From NCBI GenBank assembly GCA_934098705.1, contig CAKOPC010000003.1:1-64000 (forward strand): a DNA stretch of 64,000 nt. The letters run 5' to 3'. How positions within the stretch are numbered: the first letter of the stretch is position 1; the number at the start of each line of letters is the position of its first letter. Shown here one piece after another: positions 35,483-44,043 of the stretch. The position numbers were made by a program, and so were the translations under genes. This stretch comes from an uncultured Bacilli bacterium (GTDB taxonomy: Bacteria; Bacillota_I; Bacilli_A; RF39; UBA660). The notes below the pieces were generated by a model. It had not been told where the DNA came from and did no database searches. It was given only the letters and a program-made list of their open reading frames with translations.

Positions 35483-35511
35483 ATTTTACCATATTTTTTC
35501 CGTTTTCAGTA
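35483..35511 (-). promoter_or_regulatory. Operator-promoter of small RNA 2
   Basis: Minus strand: TACTGAAAACGGAA (35511-35498), 9-bp gap, TGG-TAAAAT (35488-35483). Nearly identical base by base to the rhodanese promoter (GAAAACGGAAAAAATRTGGTA in both, where R is A or G). Confidence 0.65.
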
Positions 35512-35541
35512 GAAAATTATTATTTATTTACATAAAAGTTT

Positions 35542-35587
35542 TTGATATCAGTAAATTATTATGATATATTATTAGTAATCATTACTA
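35542..35587 (+). promoter_or_regulatory. perR promoter with 7-1-7 PerR/Fur-type box
   Basis: TTGATA (35542-35547), 17-base spacer, TATATT (35565-35570). TAGTAAT-C-ATTACTA at 35573-35587 is a perfect 7-1-7 inverted repeat, the geometry of Fur/PerR boxes (consensus TTATAATnATTATAA), lying on the expected transcription start. This supports autoregulation. Confidence 0.8.
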
Positions 35588-35601
35588 TTAAGGAGGTAAT
35601 T

Positions 35602-35973
35602 GTGAGAAATACTACACAAAGAAATTTAATACTAGATATTATTAATAATTCATGCAATCATTTAACAGCAGAAAAAGTACATGAAATTGCTAGAAAAAGT
35701 ATTTTAAATATTAGTTTAGGAACAGTATATAGAAATCTAAATATTCTAGTAGAACTTCAAAAGATAAGAAAAATTAAAACTTTTGATGGGAAAGATCATT
35801 ATGACAAACTGAATATTAAACATAATCACTTTATTTGTTTAAAATGTAATAAAATATTTGATATACATGAAGCATCTAATATTGAGTATAAAAATATTCC
35901 AAATGATTTTGAAATAGTAAACTATGATATTACCTACTCTGGTTATTGTAATGAATGTAAGAAAGGAAAGTAA
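35602..35973 (+). CDS. perR: Fur-family regulator, PerR type
   Basis: 123 residues from GTG 35602, preceded by AAGGAGG; the upstream reading to 35542 overlaps the promoter. It has a winged helix (RNLILDIINNSCNHLTAEKVHEIARK ... GTVYRNLNILVELQKI), the HNHFICLKCNKIFDI metal/zinc segment and a C-terminal CNEC pair (structural zinc site with the first CxxC). PerR senses peroxide by metal-catalysed His oxidation. Adjacent rubrerythrin gene and the box in its promoter support PerR over Fur or Zur. Confidence 0.88.
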   Translation: MRNTTQRNLILDIINNSCNHLTAEKVHEIARKSILNISLGTVYRNLNILVELQKIRKIKTFDGKDHYDKLNIKHNHFICLKCNKIFDIHEASNIEYKNIPNDFEIVNYDITYSGYCNECKKGK

Positions 35974-35975
35974 AG

Positions 35976-36518
35976 ATGGAAAATCTAAAAGGAACAAAAA
36001 CAGAAAAAAATTTAATGGAAGCATTTGCTGGTGAATCACAAGCAAGAAATAAATATACTTATTATGCTTCTAAGGCAAGAAAAGATGGTTTTGAACAAAT
36101 TGCTGCAATTTTTGAAGAAACTGCTAATAATGAAAAAGAACATGCTAAATTATGGTTTAAAGAACTTCATGGTGGCGAAGTTCCTAGTACATTAGAAAAT
36201 CTTAATGATGCTGCAAGTGGTGAAAACTATGAATGGACAGATATGTATGAAAGAATGGCTAAAGAAGCAAAAGAAGAAGGATTTACAAGAATTGCTAATC
36301 TTTTTGAAGGAGTTGCCAAAATTGAAAAAGAACATGAAGAAAGATACAAAAAATTAATTGAAAATATTAATAATGACTTAGTATTTTCTAGTGAAGGTGA
36401 TACTATTTGGATATGTCGCAACTGTGGTCATATTGTCATTGGTAAAAAAGCACCAGAAGTTTGCCCTGTTTGTTCTCACGCTAAATCATTCTTTGAAAGA
36501 AAAGCAAATAATTATTAA
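35976..36518 (+). CDS. rbr: Rubrerythrin
   Basis: 180 residues. The four-helix diiron domain has ExxH-type ligands (AFAGESQARNKY, FEETANNEKEHAK, FEGVAKIEKEHEERY). The C-terminal rubredoxin has Cys pairs CRNC and CPVC. It reduces hydrogen peroxide in anaerobes using rubredoxin electrons. It starts 2 bp after perR with AAAGGAAAG upstream, so the two form one PerR-controlled operon. Confidence 0.96.
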   Translation: MENLKGTKTEKNLMEAFAGESQARNKYTYYASKARKDGFEQIAAIFEETANNEKEHAKLWFKELHGGEVPSTLENLNDAASGENYEWTDMYERMAKEAKEEGFTRIANLFEGVAKIEKEHEERYKKLIENINNDLVFSSEGDTIWICRNCGHIVIGKKAPEVCPVCSHAKSFFERKANNY

Positions 36519-36530
36519 TTTTATGTCAGT

Positions 36531-36561
36531 AAAAAAGTTTGCAAAAAAGCAAACTTTTTTT
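36531..36561. terminator. Bidirectional terminator rubrerythrin/MMPL
   Basis: AAAGTTTGC and GCAAACTTT around a six-A loop, with A-run before and T-run after. Confidence 0.9.
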
Positions 36562-36568
36562 ATATATT

Positions 36569-38734
36569 TTATGATTTACTCTTATTATTAACTATCTTTT
36601 TATCAAATAAGACAATAATACTTGGCAAGACAAATAATATTAATAATACTGCAATAGTTACTCCGATTGCTATTATATGGCAGATCTCTCCTATCGCAGG
36701 ATCTTTAAAGACAAACCCTAATACACCAGTTATAATAATCATTATTAGTGATGATGTAAGAATTGTATGAATTGATTTATTATATGTTTCTTTTAAAGAT
36801 ATTCTTATACTGTTTTCTTTCCTTAGCTCTCTATAATAGTTTGTAAATAATATTGCATAATCAATCGTAGCACCCATTAAGATACTTTGTACTATAAGTA
36901 AAGATAGATAATATACTTTCATATCTAATATATTAATAATACTCATTAATATATAGACAGCACACTGAATTAGTAATACTAATATAAATGGAATAATTAG
37001 CGATTTAAAGGTAAATAAAACTACCAAAAATATTAAAACTATTGTAATAATTGTAAGTTTATTCATTTCATAATTAAAGTTATTACTCATTTCATAGTTC
37101 ATTATAGAATTTCCTATAAAGTAATATTTTTCATTTAATTTATTCATACATTCTTTGTCTAATTTATCAATAAAAGTAAATGTATCTTTTGATTCTTCTT
37201 TATATGATGTGCTTATATTAATAATAGAATGGTTTTCTCCAACAAACATTTTTTTAGCTTCTTGTATCATATTATTAGCACTATTTATTTCTAGAAGCAT
37301 ATCATCATTAATCATATTTTTAAAGTTATTTTGATTTTGTATTATAAAATTAATAAGTTCTTCAAGTGTTAATTTAGAATCATTATTGTATTTATCTTGA
37401 TAGATAGTTTTATAAATACTAACGATAATTTCTTTATTAATATCAATATTTTGCATTTTTAAAAAATAATCTAATTCATCGGCATTATATTTTTTCCCTA
37501 CTGTCGTTTTATAAGTATTTATAGTTTTAACCTTATCATCAATAGTTAGATAATTTATAATTTCATCAATATTATCTTCATTTTTATTTTCATATAAAAG
37601 TACTATATTATTATCTCTTTTAAAAACCTTACTGATAGTATTATCTTTCGGTGTATCAAAAGTAACTATATTTGTTCCTTTAATAAAATATAAACCGGCA
37701 AATAGTATTATAAAAGTTAATGATATTATATATTTATATTTTTGACTAAATATGGCGATTTTTTCCATATTTATATGAGGATATTTCTTATGTGTTTTAT
37801 ATATTAGTTTATCAAATATAAGTATAAGTGATGGTAATACTGTAAAGATACATATTAAACTAATTAATACTCCTTTAGATAAAACTATTCCTAAATCTGT
37901 TCCTATTTTAAAACTCATAAATAAAAGTGCTAAAAGTCCTACTATAGTAGTAAATGAACTACCCATAATAGATGGAAATGATTTTTTTATTGCCTCTTTC
38001 ATTGAAGTTAAATTATTTTTATTATTTTCTTTTTCTTCACGGTAGCGATTAAGTAACATTATTGAATAATCCATTGTTAGAACAAGTTGCAAGATAGCTG
38101 CGATGGAATAAGTGGTATATGACACTTCACCAAGTAAATAATTGGTTCCTAAATTAATGATAATTGCAATTCCTATTGTTATTATAAATAATACCGGTTC
38201 TATCCATGATGAACACATAATAAGTAATATTATTAGTAGTATTGAAAAAGCAAATATAATAATTGAAATAGGAACATTAGTAGTATCACTATCTAGTTCA
38301 TATACGAGTTTATATTCTTCTTTTAGATTATCAAGTTCTTTTTTAATATTTTTTATTTCATCAGAATTAGAATTATATTTACTAGTTAACACATATAACG
38401 TGTGATTATCCTTATTATATGCATTACTTTCATTATCATAACTGATTGTATAAATGTTTTTTACTTCTTTTAATTTATTATAAACATCTAACTTTTTATT
38501 ATTATCTAAGTCATCTATCATTACCCAAACAGTACTCATATTTTTAACATCTGGTAATTCTTTTTCTAAAATATCAATGCCTTTTTTCATTGAAGAATTA
38601 GATGGTAAATATTTAGTCATATCTTGATTTATATTTACTTTATTCATAGCAAATATACTCACGCAAGTAACAAGTAACATAAATAATAAAATATAATTTC
38701 TTTTTTCTGTTATGAAATTTATTATTTTTTTCAT
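36569..38734 (-). CDS. MMPL-family RND transporter
   Basis: 721 residues with the two-fold MMPL layout. One N-terminal span is followed by an external domain (about 35-155), a five- to six-span SSD-like bundle (TYSIAAILQLVLTMDYSIMLLNRYREE), a second external domain (about 365-535) and a second bundle (SLLIVQSILMGATIDYAILFTNYYRE). Proton-driven export of lipids or hydrophobic drugs. Divergent from the TetR gene, its presumed repressor. Confidence 0.9.
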   Translation of the reverse strand: MKKIINFITEKRNYILLFMLLVTCVSIFAMNKVNINQDMTKYLPSNSSMKKGIDILEKELPDVKNMSTVWVMIDDLDNNKKLDVYNKLKEVKNIYTISYDNESNAYNKDNHTLYVLTSKYNSNSDEIKNIKKELDNLKEEYKLVYELDSDTTNVPISIIIFAFSILLIILLIMCSSWIEPVLFIITIGIAIIINLGTNYLLGEVSYTTYSIAAILQLVLTMDYSIMLLNRYREEKENNKNNLTSMKEAIKKSFPSIMGSSFTTIVGLLALLFMSFKIGTDLGIVLSKGVLISLICIFTVLPSLILIFDKLIYKTHKKYPHINMEKIAIFSQKYKYIISLTFIILFAGLYFIKGTNIVTFDTPKDNTISKVFKRDNNIVLLYENKNEDNIDEIINYLTIDDKVKTINTYKTTVGKKYNADELDYFLKMQNIDINKEIIVSIYKTIYQDKYNNDSKLTLEELINFIIQNQNNFKNMINDDMLLEINSANNMIQEAKKMFVGENHSIINISTSYKEESKDTFTFIDKLDKECMNKLNEKYYFIGNSIMNYEMSNNFNYEMNKLTIITIVLIFLVVLFTFKSLIIPFILVLLIQCAVYILMSIINILDMKVYYLSLLIVQSILMGATIDYAILFTNYYRELRKENSIRISLKETYNKSIHTILTSSLIMIIITGVLGFVFKDPAIGEICHIIAIGVTIAVLLILFVLPSIIVLFDKKIVNNKSKS

Positions 38735-38823
38735 TAATAATTTCTCCCTTCTTTGACTTATATGTCTATTTATATTATAATATACATATGTTGATTTTAC
38801 AGCCAGCAGTTTATAAAAATTTG

Positions 38824-38864
38824 TTATTAAATAAACATTAAAATAATATATGTTTATTTAATAA
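38824..38864. promoter_or_regulatory. Large palindromic operator between MMPL and tetR
   Basis: TTATTAAATAAACAT (38824-38838) and its exact reverse complement (38850-38864) with an 11-bp spacer, ending 20 bp before the tetR ATG. A likely TetR-family operator. Confidence 0.75.
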
Positions 38865-38884
38865 ATGAAAGGAGTAAATTATTT

Positions 38885-39415
38885 ATGAATATCAAAGATA
38901 ATCGTCGTGTTTCAATGACTAAAAAAATTATTAAAGATACATTTATTGAAATGTTAGAAAAGAAAAATATTCAAAAGATTTATGTTAGAGAATTATGTGA
39001 ATCTGCTGATATTAATAGAAGTACATTCTATAAATATTATGAATCACAATATGATTTATTAGCAGAAATGCAAAATGATTTGCTCATTCAAATAGAAGAA
39101 AAATGTAAAGATACTGATAATATAAAAGGATTAAATAATATATTACATTATCTAAATAATAATAAAAAAATGTATAAGATTATTTTTAATGCAAATATTG
39201 ATCCAATATTTCCAAAAAAATTGTTAAATTTGCCTATTATTACTGAAATATTAAATAGCAAAATGTCTAGTAAAACTGAAACTAAATATAAGAAAACTTA
39301 TATTCTTGAGGGTGGATACCATGTTATATTAGAATGGTTAAATAATGATTGCAAAGAACCGGCAGAAAAGATAACTGAAGTCCTTATGAAATATATAAAT
39401 CAAAATTTGAAATAG
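38885..39415 (+). CDS. TetR/AcrR-family regulator
   Basis: 176 residues. N-terminal HTH (TKKIIKDTFIEMLEKKNIQKIYVRELCESADINRSTFYKYYES), with a helical ligand domain after it. AAAGGAG precedes ATG 38885 by 10 nt. Divergence from the MMPL exporter and the 41-bp palindrome suggest local repression induced by an exported compound. Confidence 0.88.
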   Translation: MNIKDNRRVSMTKKIIKDTFIEMLEKKNIQKIYVRELCESADINRSTFYKYYESQYDLLAEMQNDLLIQIEEKCKDTDNIKGLNNILHYLNNNKKMYKIIFNANIDPIFPKKLLNLPIITEILNSKMSSKTETKYKKTYILEGGYHVILEWLNNDCKEPAEKITEVLMKYINQNLK

Positions 39416-39458
39416 AAAAAAAGTTTATAGAAAGTAAATATATCTATAAACTTTTTAT
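39414..39458. terminator. Bidirectional terminator tetR/fibre locus
   Basis: AAGTTTATAGA (39421-39431) and TCTATAAACTT (39442-39452) with A-run and T-run on the two sides. Confidence 0.85.
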
Positions 39459-40879
39459 TTATACTGATAAGGATTATTAACTGTCCCATCTCCTGTCATT
39501 TCAAAATTGCCGTTTATTGTTATGACTGGTCTTATATAATAACTATTCGTTAATAAATTTCTAGTCCAGTCAGTAGGAGATCCATTTTTATCTACAATAA
39601 AAACATTTCCATTTTTATATGTTGGATCGTAATATGCTGGGGATAATGTCCAGTAGTAATCAGGAATGCTAGAATTATATAAGAAATATGAAGTGTTATT
39701 TTTTTTATAAGCTCCTCCTGCTAAAACAACTTCTTCTGCACTTATTAATCCAATATTTTCTTGAGTAATATATTTACTAGGACAAACTAGTATTGGAGAA
39801 TAATTATTACTATCTTGACCTAAATTTTCATATGATTGAAAATAATTAACATTCGCATATGTACCTGATGATTTTCTTGTATAATAATCAAGATTTATAC
39901 AAAAATTTGATTTTACGATTTTATCAGAATTAGATGCTAAATTATTTTGATACCAATTATCTAAAATTGGTTTAATATTACTATTACCATAAGCAAGCAT
40001 TTCTTTTGCTAAATCTATTGTATCAGCAGAAGCACTATCTCTATATTTAGATGTTGTTCCACTTATTACACCATCTAATACAATTCTTAGATTACCATTT
40101 TCATCTATTTGTAGTATTCTCCATGTGAACCCTCCAAAAGAAACATAGTTATCATCATAATTACCTCTTAGTAAAATTACATTTTCATTATTTATACCTT
40201 TTATAGTATGTATTTCTTTTCCAGTAGCAATATTACTAAATTTTTGTTTTCTTTCTGTTTCTTCCATACTTTCAATATCTATATGTTCTATATCTTGGGC
40301 ATTACCAGATGGTACATAATTATTTACAAGAGTTGTTTCCATTTGAGTTTGATTTATTTTAAAGTTAAAACCTATATATGATACTAAAGTGTTAGAATCA
40401 GGAACAATATTATCTTTATAACTAAAAGTAATACTAAATTCTTTAAATGTATGTGGCTCTATCTTAGTATCTTTATCTATACCAGTTAATGTAAATATTA
40501 TATTTTGATTACTATAGAATGCATTATCATAAATAGGATTATTAAATCTATATGTTTCGTTATTTTTATTATACACTTTAATTTTATATGTAATAGAGGA
40601 GTTTCCATTTGTGTTTGATAATACAATTCTAGAATTTAAAGTGGTACTAGAAAATGTTATTATTTTTGACTCTTCTAAATTTGCATCGATATTTGAATCA
40701 TAATTAACTTCAGTTATAAATAAACCATCTTGTGAAACAAGACTAACATCTCCACTAATATCAAGAGTAATAGAGTTTACTATTGCATATCCAATAGACA
40801 TAAATAAAGTTGTAAGCGTAATCAAAAATAAATAAAGTGGCTTTTTATTAATATTTTTATTTTTTATTGATTTATCCAT
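39455..40879 (-). CDS. Secreted protein with TasA-like signal and C-terminal DUF6273-like domain
   Basis: 474 residues from ATG 40879 (GGTGA 5 nt upstream). The N-terminal hydrophobic segment (LFLITLTTLFMSIGYAIVN) followed by TLDISGDVSLVS is the SipW-substrate type of signal seen in TasA-family proteins. About 40-190 is beta-rich. The C-terminal half (WRILQIDENGNLRIVLDG, YWTLSPAYY, YYIRPVITIN) resembles DUF6273-type extracellular domains. Last gene of the fibre locus, before a terminator. Confidence 0.7.
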   Translation of the reverse strand: MDKSIKNKNINKKPLYLFLITLTTLFMSIGYAIVNSITLDISGDVSLVSQDGLFITEVNYDSNIDANLEESKIITFSSTTLNSRIVLSNTNGNSSITYKIKVYNKNNETYRFNNPIYDNAFYSNQNIIFTLTGIDKDTKIEPHTFKEFSITFSYKDNIVPDSNTLVSYIGFNFKINQTQMETTLVNNYVPSGNAQDIEHIDIESMEETERKQKFSNIATGKEIHTIKGINNENVILLRGNYDDNYVSFGGFTWRILQIDENGNLRIVLDGVISGTTSKYRDSASADTIDLAKEMLAYGNSNIKPILDNWYQNNLASNSDKIVKSNFCINLDYYTRKSSGTYANVNYFQSYENLGQDSNNYSPILVCPSKYITQENIGLISAEEVVLAGGAYKKNNTSYFLYNSSIPDYYWTLSPAYYDPTYKNGNVFIVDKNGSPTDWTRNLLTNSYYIRPVITINGNFEMTGDGTVNNPYQYK

Positions 40880-40924
40880 ATATATCACCATTTATTTAAA
40901 ATAAAAGAATATGATAGAAAAGTA

Positions 40925-42058
40925 TCATAATTCAAAATCATTAATTATTCCTTTTTCTACTGCATTTTCTCTCATTTGCTTTTTTATTTTAGATACTTTC
41001 AAAGAATAAGTATAAAGAATCTTTGTGTTACTAGGAATTATAAAATATACTCCAGTTTTTTCTTTGTTTTCAGTCATTAATATTGGTTGACCTAGTGTAT
41101 CCCTTATTTCTAACATATCAGTAAATTCATCTACTTGAAGAACTTGATATCCACTTAAATCAAATGAATTATTTATTTTTTGAATATAACTTTTATAATT
41201 GTTAAGAATTTTTTGCAATTCTCTTTGATATATGCTTTCAGCTGTTCTTGTTTTAATTATATATTTTACTAAAATCACTAAAACTATAATTTCAATTAGA
41301 AACACTATAACTGCAACGACTAGGAATAAAAAGTTAAATGGAGATTTTTCTATACAAGCCATAAAGTTTTCTTGCTTTGCATCTACTAGACTTTTTGAGA
41401 TATCAATGGCAACTGTCTTGGTAGTTAGTGGAATACTTAAAGAAACAGTTGATGTCTTATCCGTATCTTTGATATCTTCACATTCTCCTAATACCTTAAT
41501 ATTCATAACTATATCAAGAGTTGCTATAGACTCATCTAAATTATATATACTAACAAATTTTTTAATTAAATCATTATATTTATTATAATCTATTGTTACA
41601 TCTTCTTTTATTTGTACACTTGATTTACTATTTGAATGATTTATCTTATCACTAATAAGCGTATCAGTGTATTTATATATTGAGTTTTTAGTATTTTTAT
41701 CTATTACATTTACATTTGCTTCAATAGAATACTGATATTTATAATCTATATTTTTTTCGCTAACATTTAAATTATAATCAAATGTGGCATTAATATAATC
41801 TATAAGATTAGCTATATATTGATTATTTGCATCTAGATACTCTTTATTAAAGAATTCATTATCTTTTAAATAAACTTTATAATCTATTTTACTTTCTTCA
41901 TTATAAGGAACGTAATAAGTTTTATTCTTTGTTAAAAATAGACACACGAAAGACATAACTATGAATGTTAAGATAAATAACACACAAGCATAACTTATAA
42001 TCGTTTTTCTACGTTTAGTTTGATCAACAAGTATTGCATTAACTTGATTCTTTTTCAT
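40925..42058 (-). CDS. DUF5305-like membrane protein of the SipW/TasA locus
   Basis: 377 residues. One membrane span near the N-terminus (about 20-43) and one at about 243-268 bracket an external beta-rich domain of 200 residues; the C-terminal 100 residues are cytosolic. Topology and position beside a SipW-type peptidase match DUF5305 proteins (family knowledge). Role presumed in fibre assembly or processing. Confidence 0.65.
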   Translation of the reverse strand: MKKNQVNAILVDQTKRRKTIISYACVLFILTFIVMSFVCLFLTKNKTYYVPYNEESKIDYKVYLKDNEFFNKEYLDANNQYIANLIDYINATFDYNLNVSEKNIDYKYQYSIEANVNVIDKNTKNSIYKYTDTLISDKINHSNSKSSVQIKEDVTIDYNKYNDLIKKFVSIYNLDESIATLDIVMNIKVLGECEDIKDTDKTSTVSLSIPLTTKTVAIDISKSLVDAKQENFMACIEKSPFNFLFLVVAVIVFLIEIIVLVILVKYIIKTRTAESIYQRELQKILNNYKSYIQKINNSFDLSGYQVLQVDEFTDMLEIRDTLGQPILMTENKEKTGVYFIIPSNTKILYTYSLKVSKIKKQMRENAVEKGIINDFEL

Positions 42059-42091
42059 AGTTAGACTCCTTTCTTTTTATTCTATATTTAT

Positions 42092-43210
42092 TTATGAAAA
42101 CATTTCTTTTATCCAAATTGATGGATAACCAATATATTTTATTCTTAATTTTGATATCCCAATGATATCACTATCCACTAAATAATAATCATCTGCACTC
42201 ATATTGGCGTCCCCTTTAGTGTAATATCTAATACTACCATTTATATCTTTTTTATCAATAACTCTATGTATAATTTGCAATCCGTCTTTTTTAAATACGA
42301 TAATATCTCCTGTTTTAATGTTTTGTTTATCATATTTAACAAATATTGTTGTATCTCCCATATTAAGAGCTCCTGTCATACTTTTAGATCCAATTACCAA
42401 TATTCCATATTTAAACTGACAAGATATTAACATTGTTATCGAAGATAAAACTATTATTAATATAGTAGTCCCCACAATCTCTCTTTTTTTATCCTTATAA
42501 GCAACTGCAAAATTTGTTTTTGAATAGGTATATTCTAGAAACAAATATATAAAGTATGGATAAACAATTTTTAAAAATGTTCTAAAGAAGATGTATATGT
42601 TTGGAGTATAAGGAATAATAAAAGAATATAAAATAGTTATTAGTCTATATACAACAACACTGTTTTTCCCATATCTTAGTGAAATATAATTATAAAGCAA
42701 ATTACTTGAAATAGATGAGAATACAATAAAACCGATTATAATTAATAAATCCTCTAGGTTCGAGTAACTATAAACTTCACCATAAATTATTAGATCAATA
42801 AGAACAAATGCAATAAAGGGGATTATCTTAGCAAATTTTCCTCGTTGTGCTAGAAATATTTCTCTAATTACTTCAGTTGAGTACACAATGATTGTTATTG
42901 GAATTATATAATATAATAAAGCAACTTTACCAAATTTAACCGAAGATTCATAAAAACCAAAGTGTATTCCCATTAGGTAAAAAACTATTAGATAAATAAT
43001 TCCCATTGCACTCATTACTATTGTTACTTCTTTTTTGTAGTGAGATATAATATTTCTTTTTTTAATTATTTTTTTTAGTATCAACATATAAATAAGAAGA
43101 AATATTGACAAATATATTGTTTTATATATTGTTGACACAAAGAGAATAAAGAAAAGAAATGTAACTAAAATAAATTCAAACACATAATTTTTTATCTTAT
43201 CTATACCCAT
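42092..43210 (-). CDS. sipW: SipW-type signal peptidase I with multi-span N-terminal domain
   Basis: 372 residues. The first 230 residues are about eight hydrophobic spans. The C-terminal S26B peptidase has the nucleophile in GSKSMTGALNMGD and the His in IIHRVI, replacing the Lys of bacterial-type peptidases. The GDxNMSADDYYLV block is also present. Bacillus SipW is about 190 residues, so the large membrane domain is extra. It would process the TasA-like protein encoded 38 bp upstream. Confidence 0.88.
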   Translation of the reverse strand: MGIDKIKNYVFEFILVTFLFFILFVSTIYKTIYLSIFLLIYMLILKKIIKKRNIISHYKKEVTIVMSAMGIIYLIVFYLMGIHFGFYESSVKFGKVALLYYIIPITIIVYSTEVIREIFLAQRGKFAKIIPFIAFVLIDLIIYGEVYSYSNLEDLLIIIGFIVFSSISSNLLYNYISLRYGKNSVVVYRLITILYSFIIPYTPNIYIFFRTFLKIVYPYFIYLFLEYTYSKTNFAVAYKDKKREIVGTTILIIVLSSITMLISCQFKYGILVIGSKSMTGALNMGDTTIFVKYDKQNIKTGDIIVFKKDGLQIIHRVIDKKDINGSIRYYTKGDANMSADDYYLVDSDIIGISKLRIKYIGYPSIWIKEMFS

Positions 43211-43247
43211 AAAATCCCTCTTCTTTATCTACTTTCTATCAACTATA

Positions 43248-43763
43248 TTACTTTGTTGCACTAGCATTAAATGTAACAGTAAAGTTTCCTGTAACTTCTT
43301 CTAAAGGTGCTTTTACTAATTCAACTGTAACAGTTAGTTTCTTTGTTCCATTTGGAGCAATAGCAGCGTTATCTGCAAGTTCTGCTGTAACTGTATAATA
43401 ATCTTTTGCAGTATCATCTGTTTGTGTTGCTGTTGGATTAGATAATGTTGCGTTAATACCAGCTTTACTGTTATTAGTTATTGTGTATTCTGCAACAACT
43501 TTTTCACCAACTGTTTTTAATGTTTTTACAGATAGTGTTGCTATTTTTCCATTTCCTTTATCAGCTGTATCAGTTTTACCTGTTAAAGTTCCAGTTGTTG
43601 TTATGCTAGCATCAGTAAAATTAACATCAAAGTTACTATCATCTGGACTAACTGTAATATCACCATTTACTTTTAAGTCAATAGTAGTAAGGGCATAACC
43701 AACACCTAAAACTAGTACTGCAACAACTAAAGCAAGAGCAACAAATGATTTTTTCTTTTTCAT
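43248..43763 (-). CDS. TasA/camelysin-like secreted fibre protein
   Basis: 171 residues. The signal region KKKKSFVALALVVAVLVLGVGYAL leads into a Thr/Ala/Lys-rich beta protein with a VNGDITVSPDDSNFDVNF start, typical of TasA-family matrix proteins. It has no Cys. Compositional bias (Thr, Ala, Val) and a strong AGGAGGTG site suggest abundant export. It heads the locus TasA-like, SipW, DUF5305, DUF6273-like. Its promoter carries two copies of the shared palindrome and a structured leader. Confidence 0.8.
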   Translation of the reverse strand: MKKKKSFVALALVVAVLVLGVGYALTTIDLKVNGDITVSPDDSNFDVNFTDASITTTGTLTGKTDTADKGNGKIATLSVKTLKTVGEKVVAEYTITNNSKAGINATLSNPTATQTDDTAKDYYTVTAELADNAAIAPNGTKKLTVTVELVKAPLEEVTGNFTVTFNASATK

Positions 43764-43963
43764 CTCTTTTCACCTCCTCGCACAATATTTTTATGGGAGT
43801 AATCTACATAATAGCTACTCCCAAATAACTATCATGCTTTTTAAGGTTAAGATATAAGAATATAAACTATTTAAAATTAGAGTCTGTCCTTCTACCTTAA
43901 TCTTACAATTATAATTATATCATACTTTTCCGAAATCGGCAAAGAAAATTTTCGTTTTCGGAA
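43764..43963 (-). promoter_or_regulatory. Operator-promoter and structured leader of the fibre gene
   Basis: Minus strand: palindromes TTCCGAAAACGAAA (43963-43950) and TGCCGATTTCGGAA (43941-43928) 22 bp apart, then an 8-bp gap and TATGA-TATAAT (43919-43914). The leader of about 145 nt can form TTAAGGT/ACCTTAA (arms 43841-43847 and 43894-43900) and a GGGAGTA/TACTCCC hairpin shortly before the ribosome site, perhaps for mRNA stability. Confidence 0.65.
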
Positions 43964-44012
43964 AAAATAAATATAAAAAAGAGTTATATGTGTATTATTT
44001 ATTCATTAGTTA

Positions 44013-44042
44013 ACAAAAAAAGAAATCTAATTAAATAGATTC
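44013..44042 (-). terminator. Terminator of the acetylation-type operon
   Basis: Minus strand AATCTATTTAATTAGATT self-complementary hairpin followed by a T7 run. Confidence 0.8.
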
Positions 44043-44043
44043 C

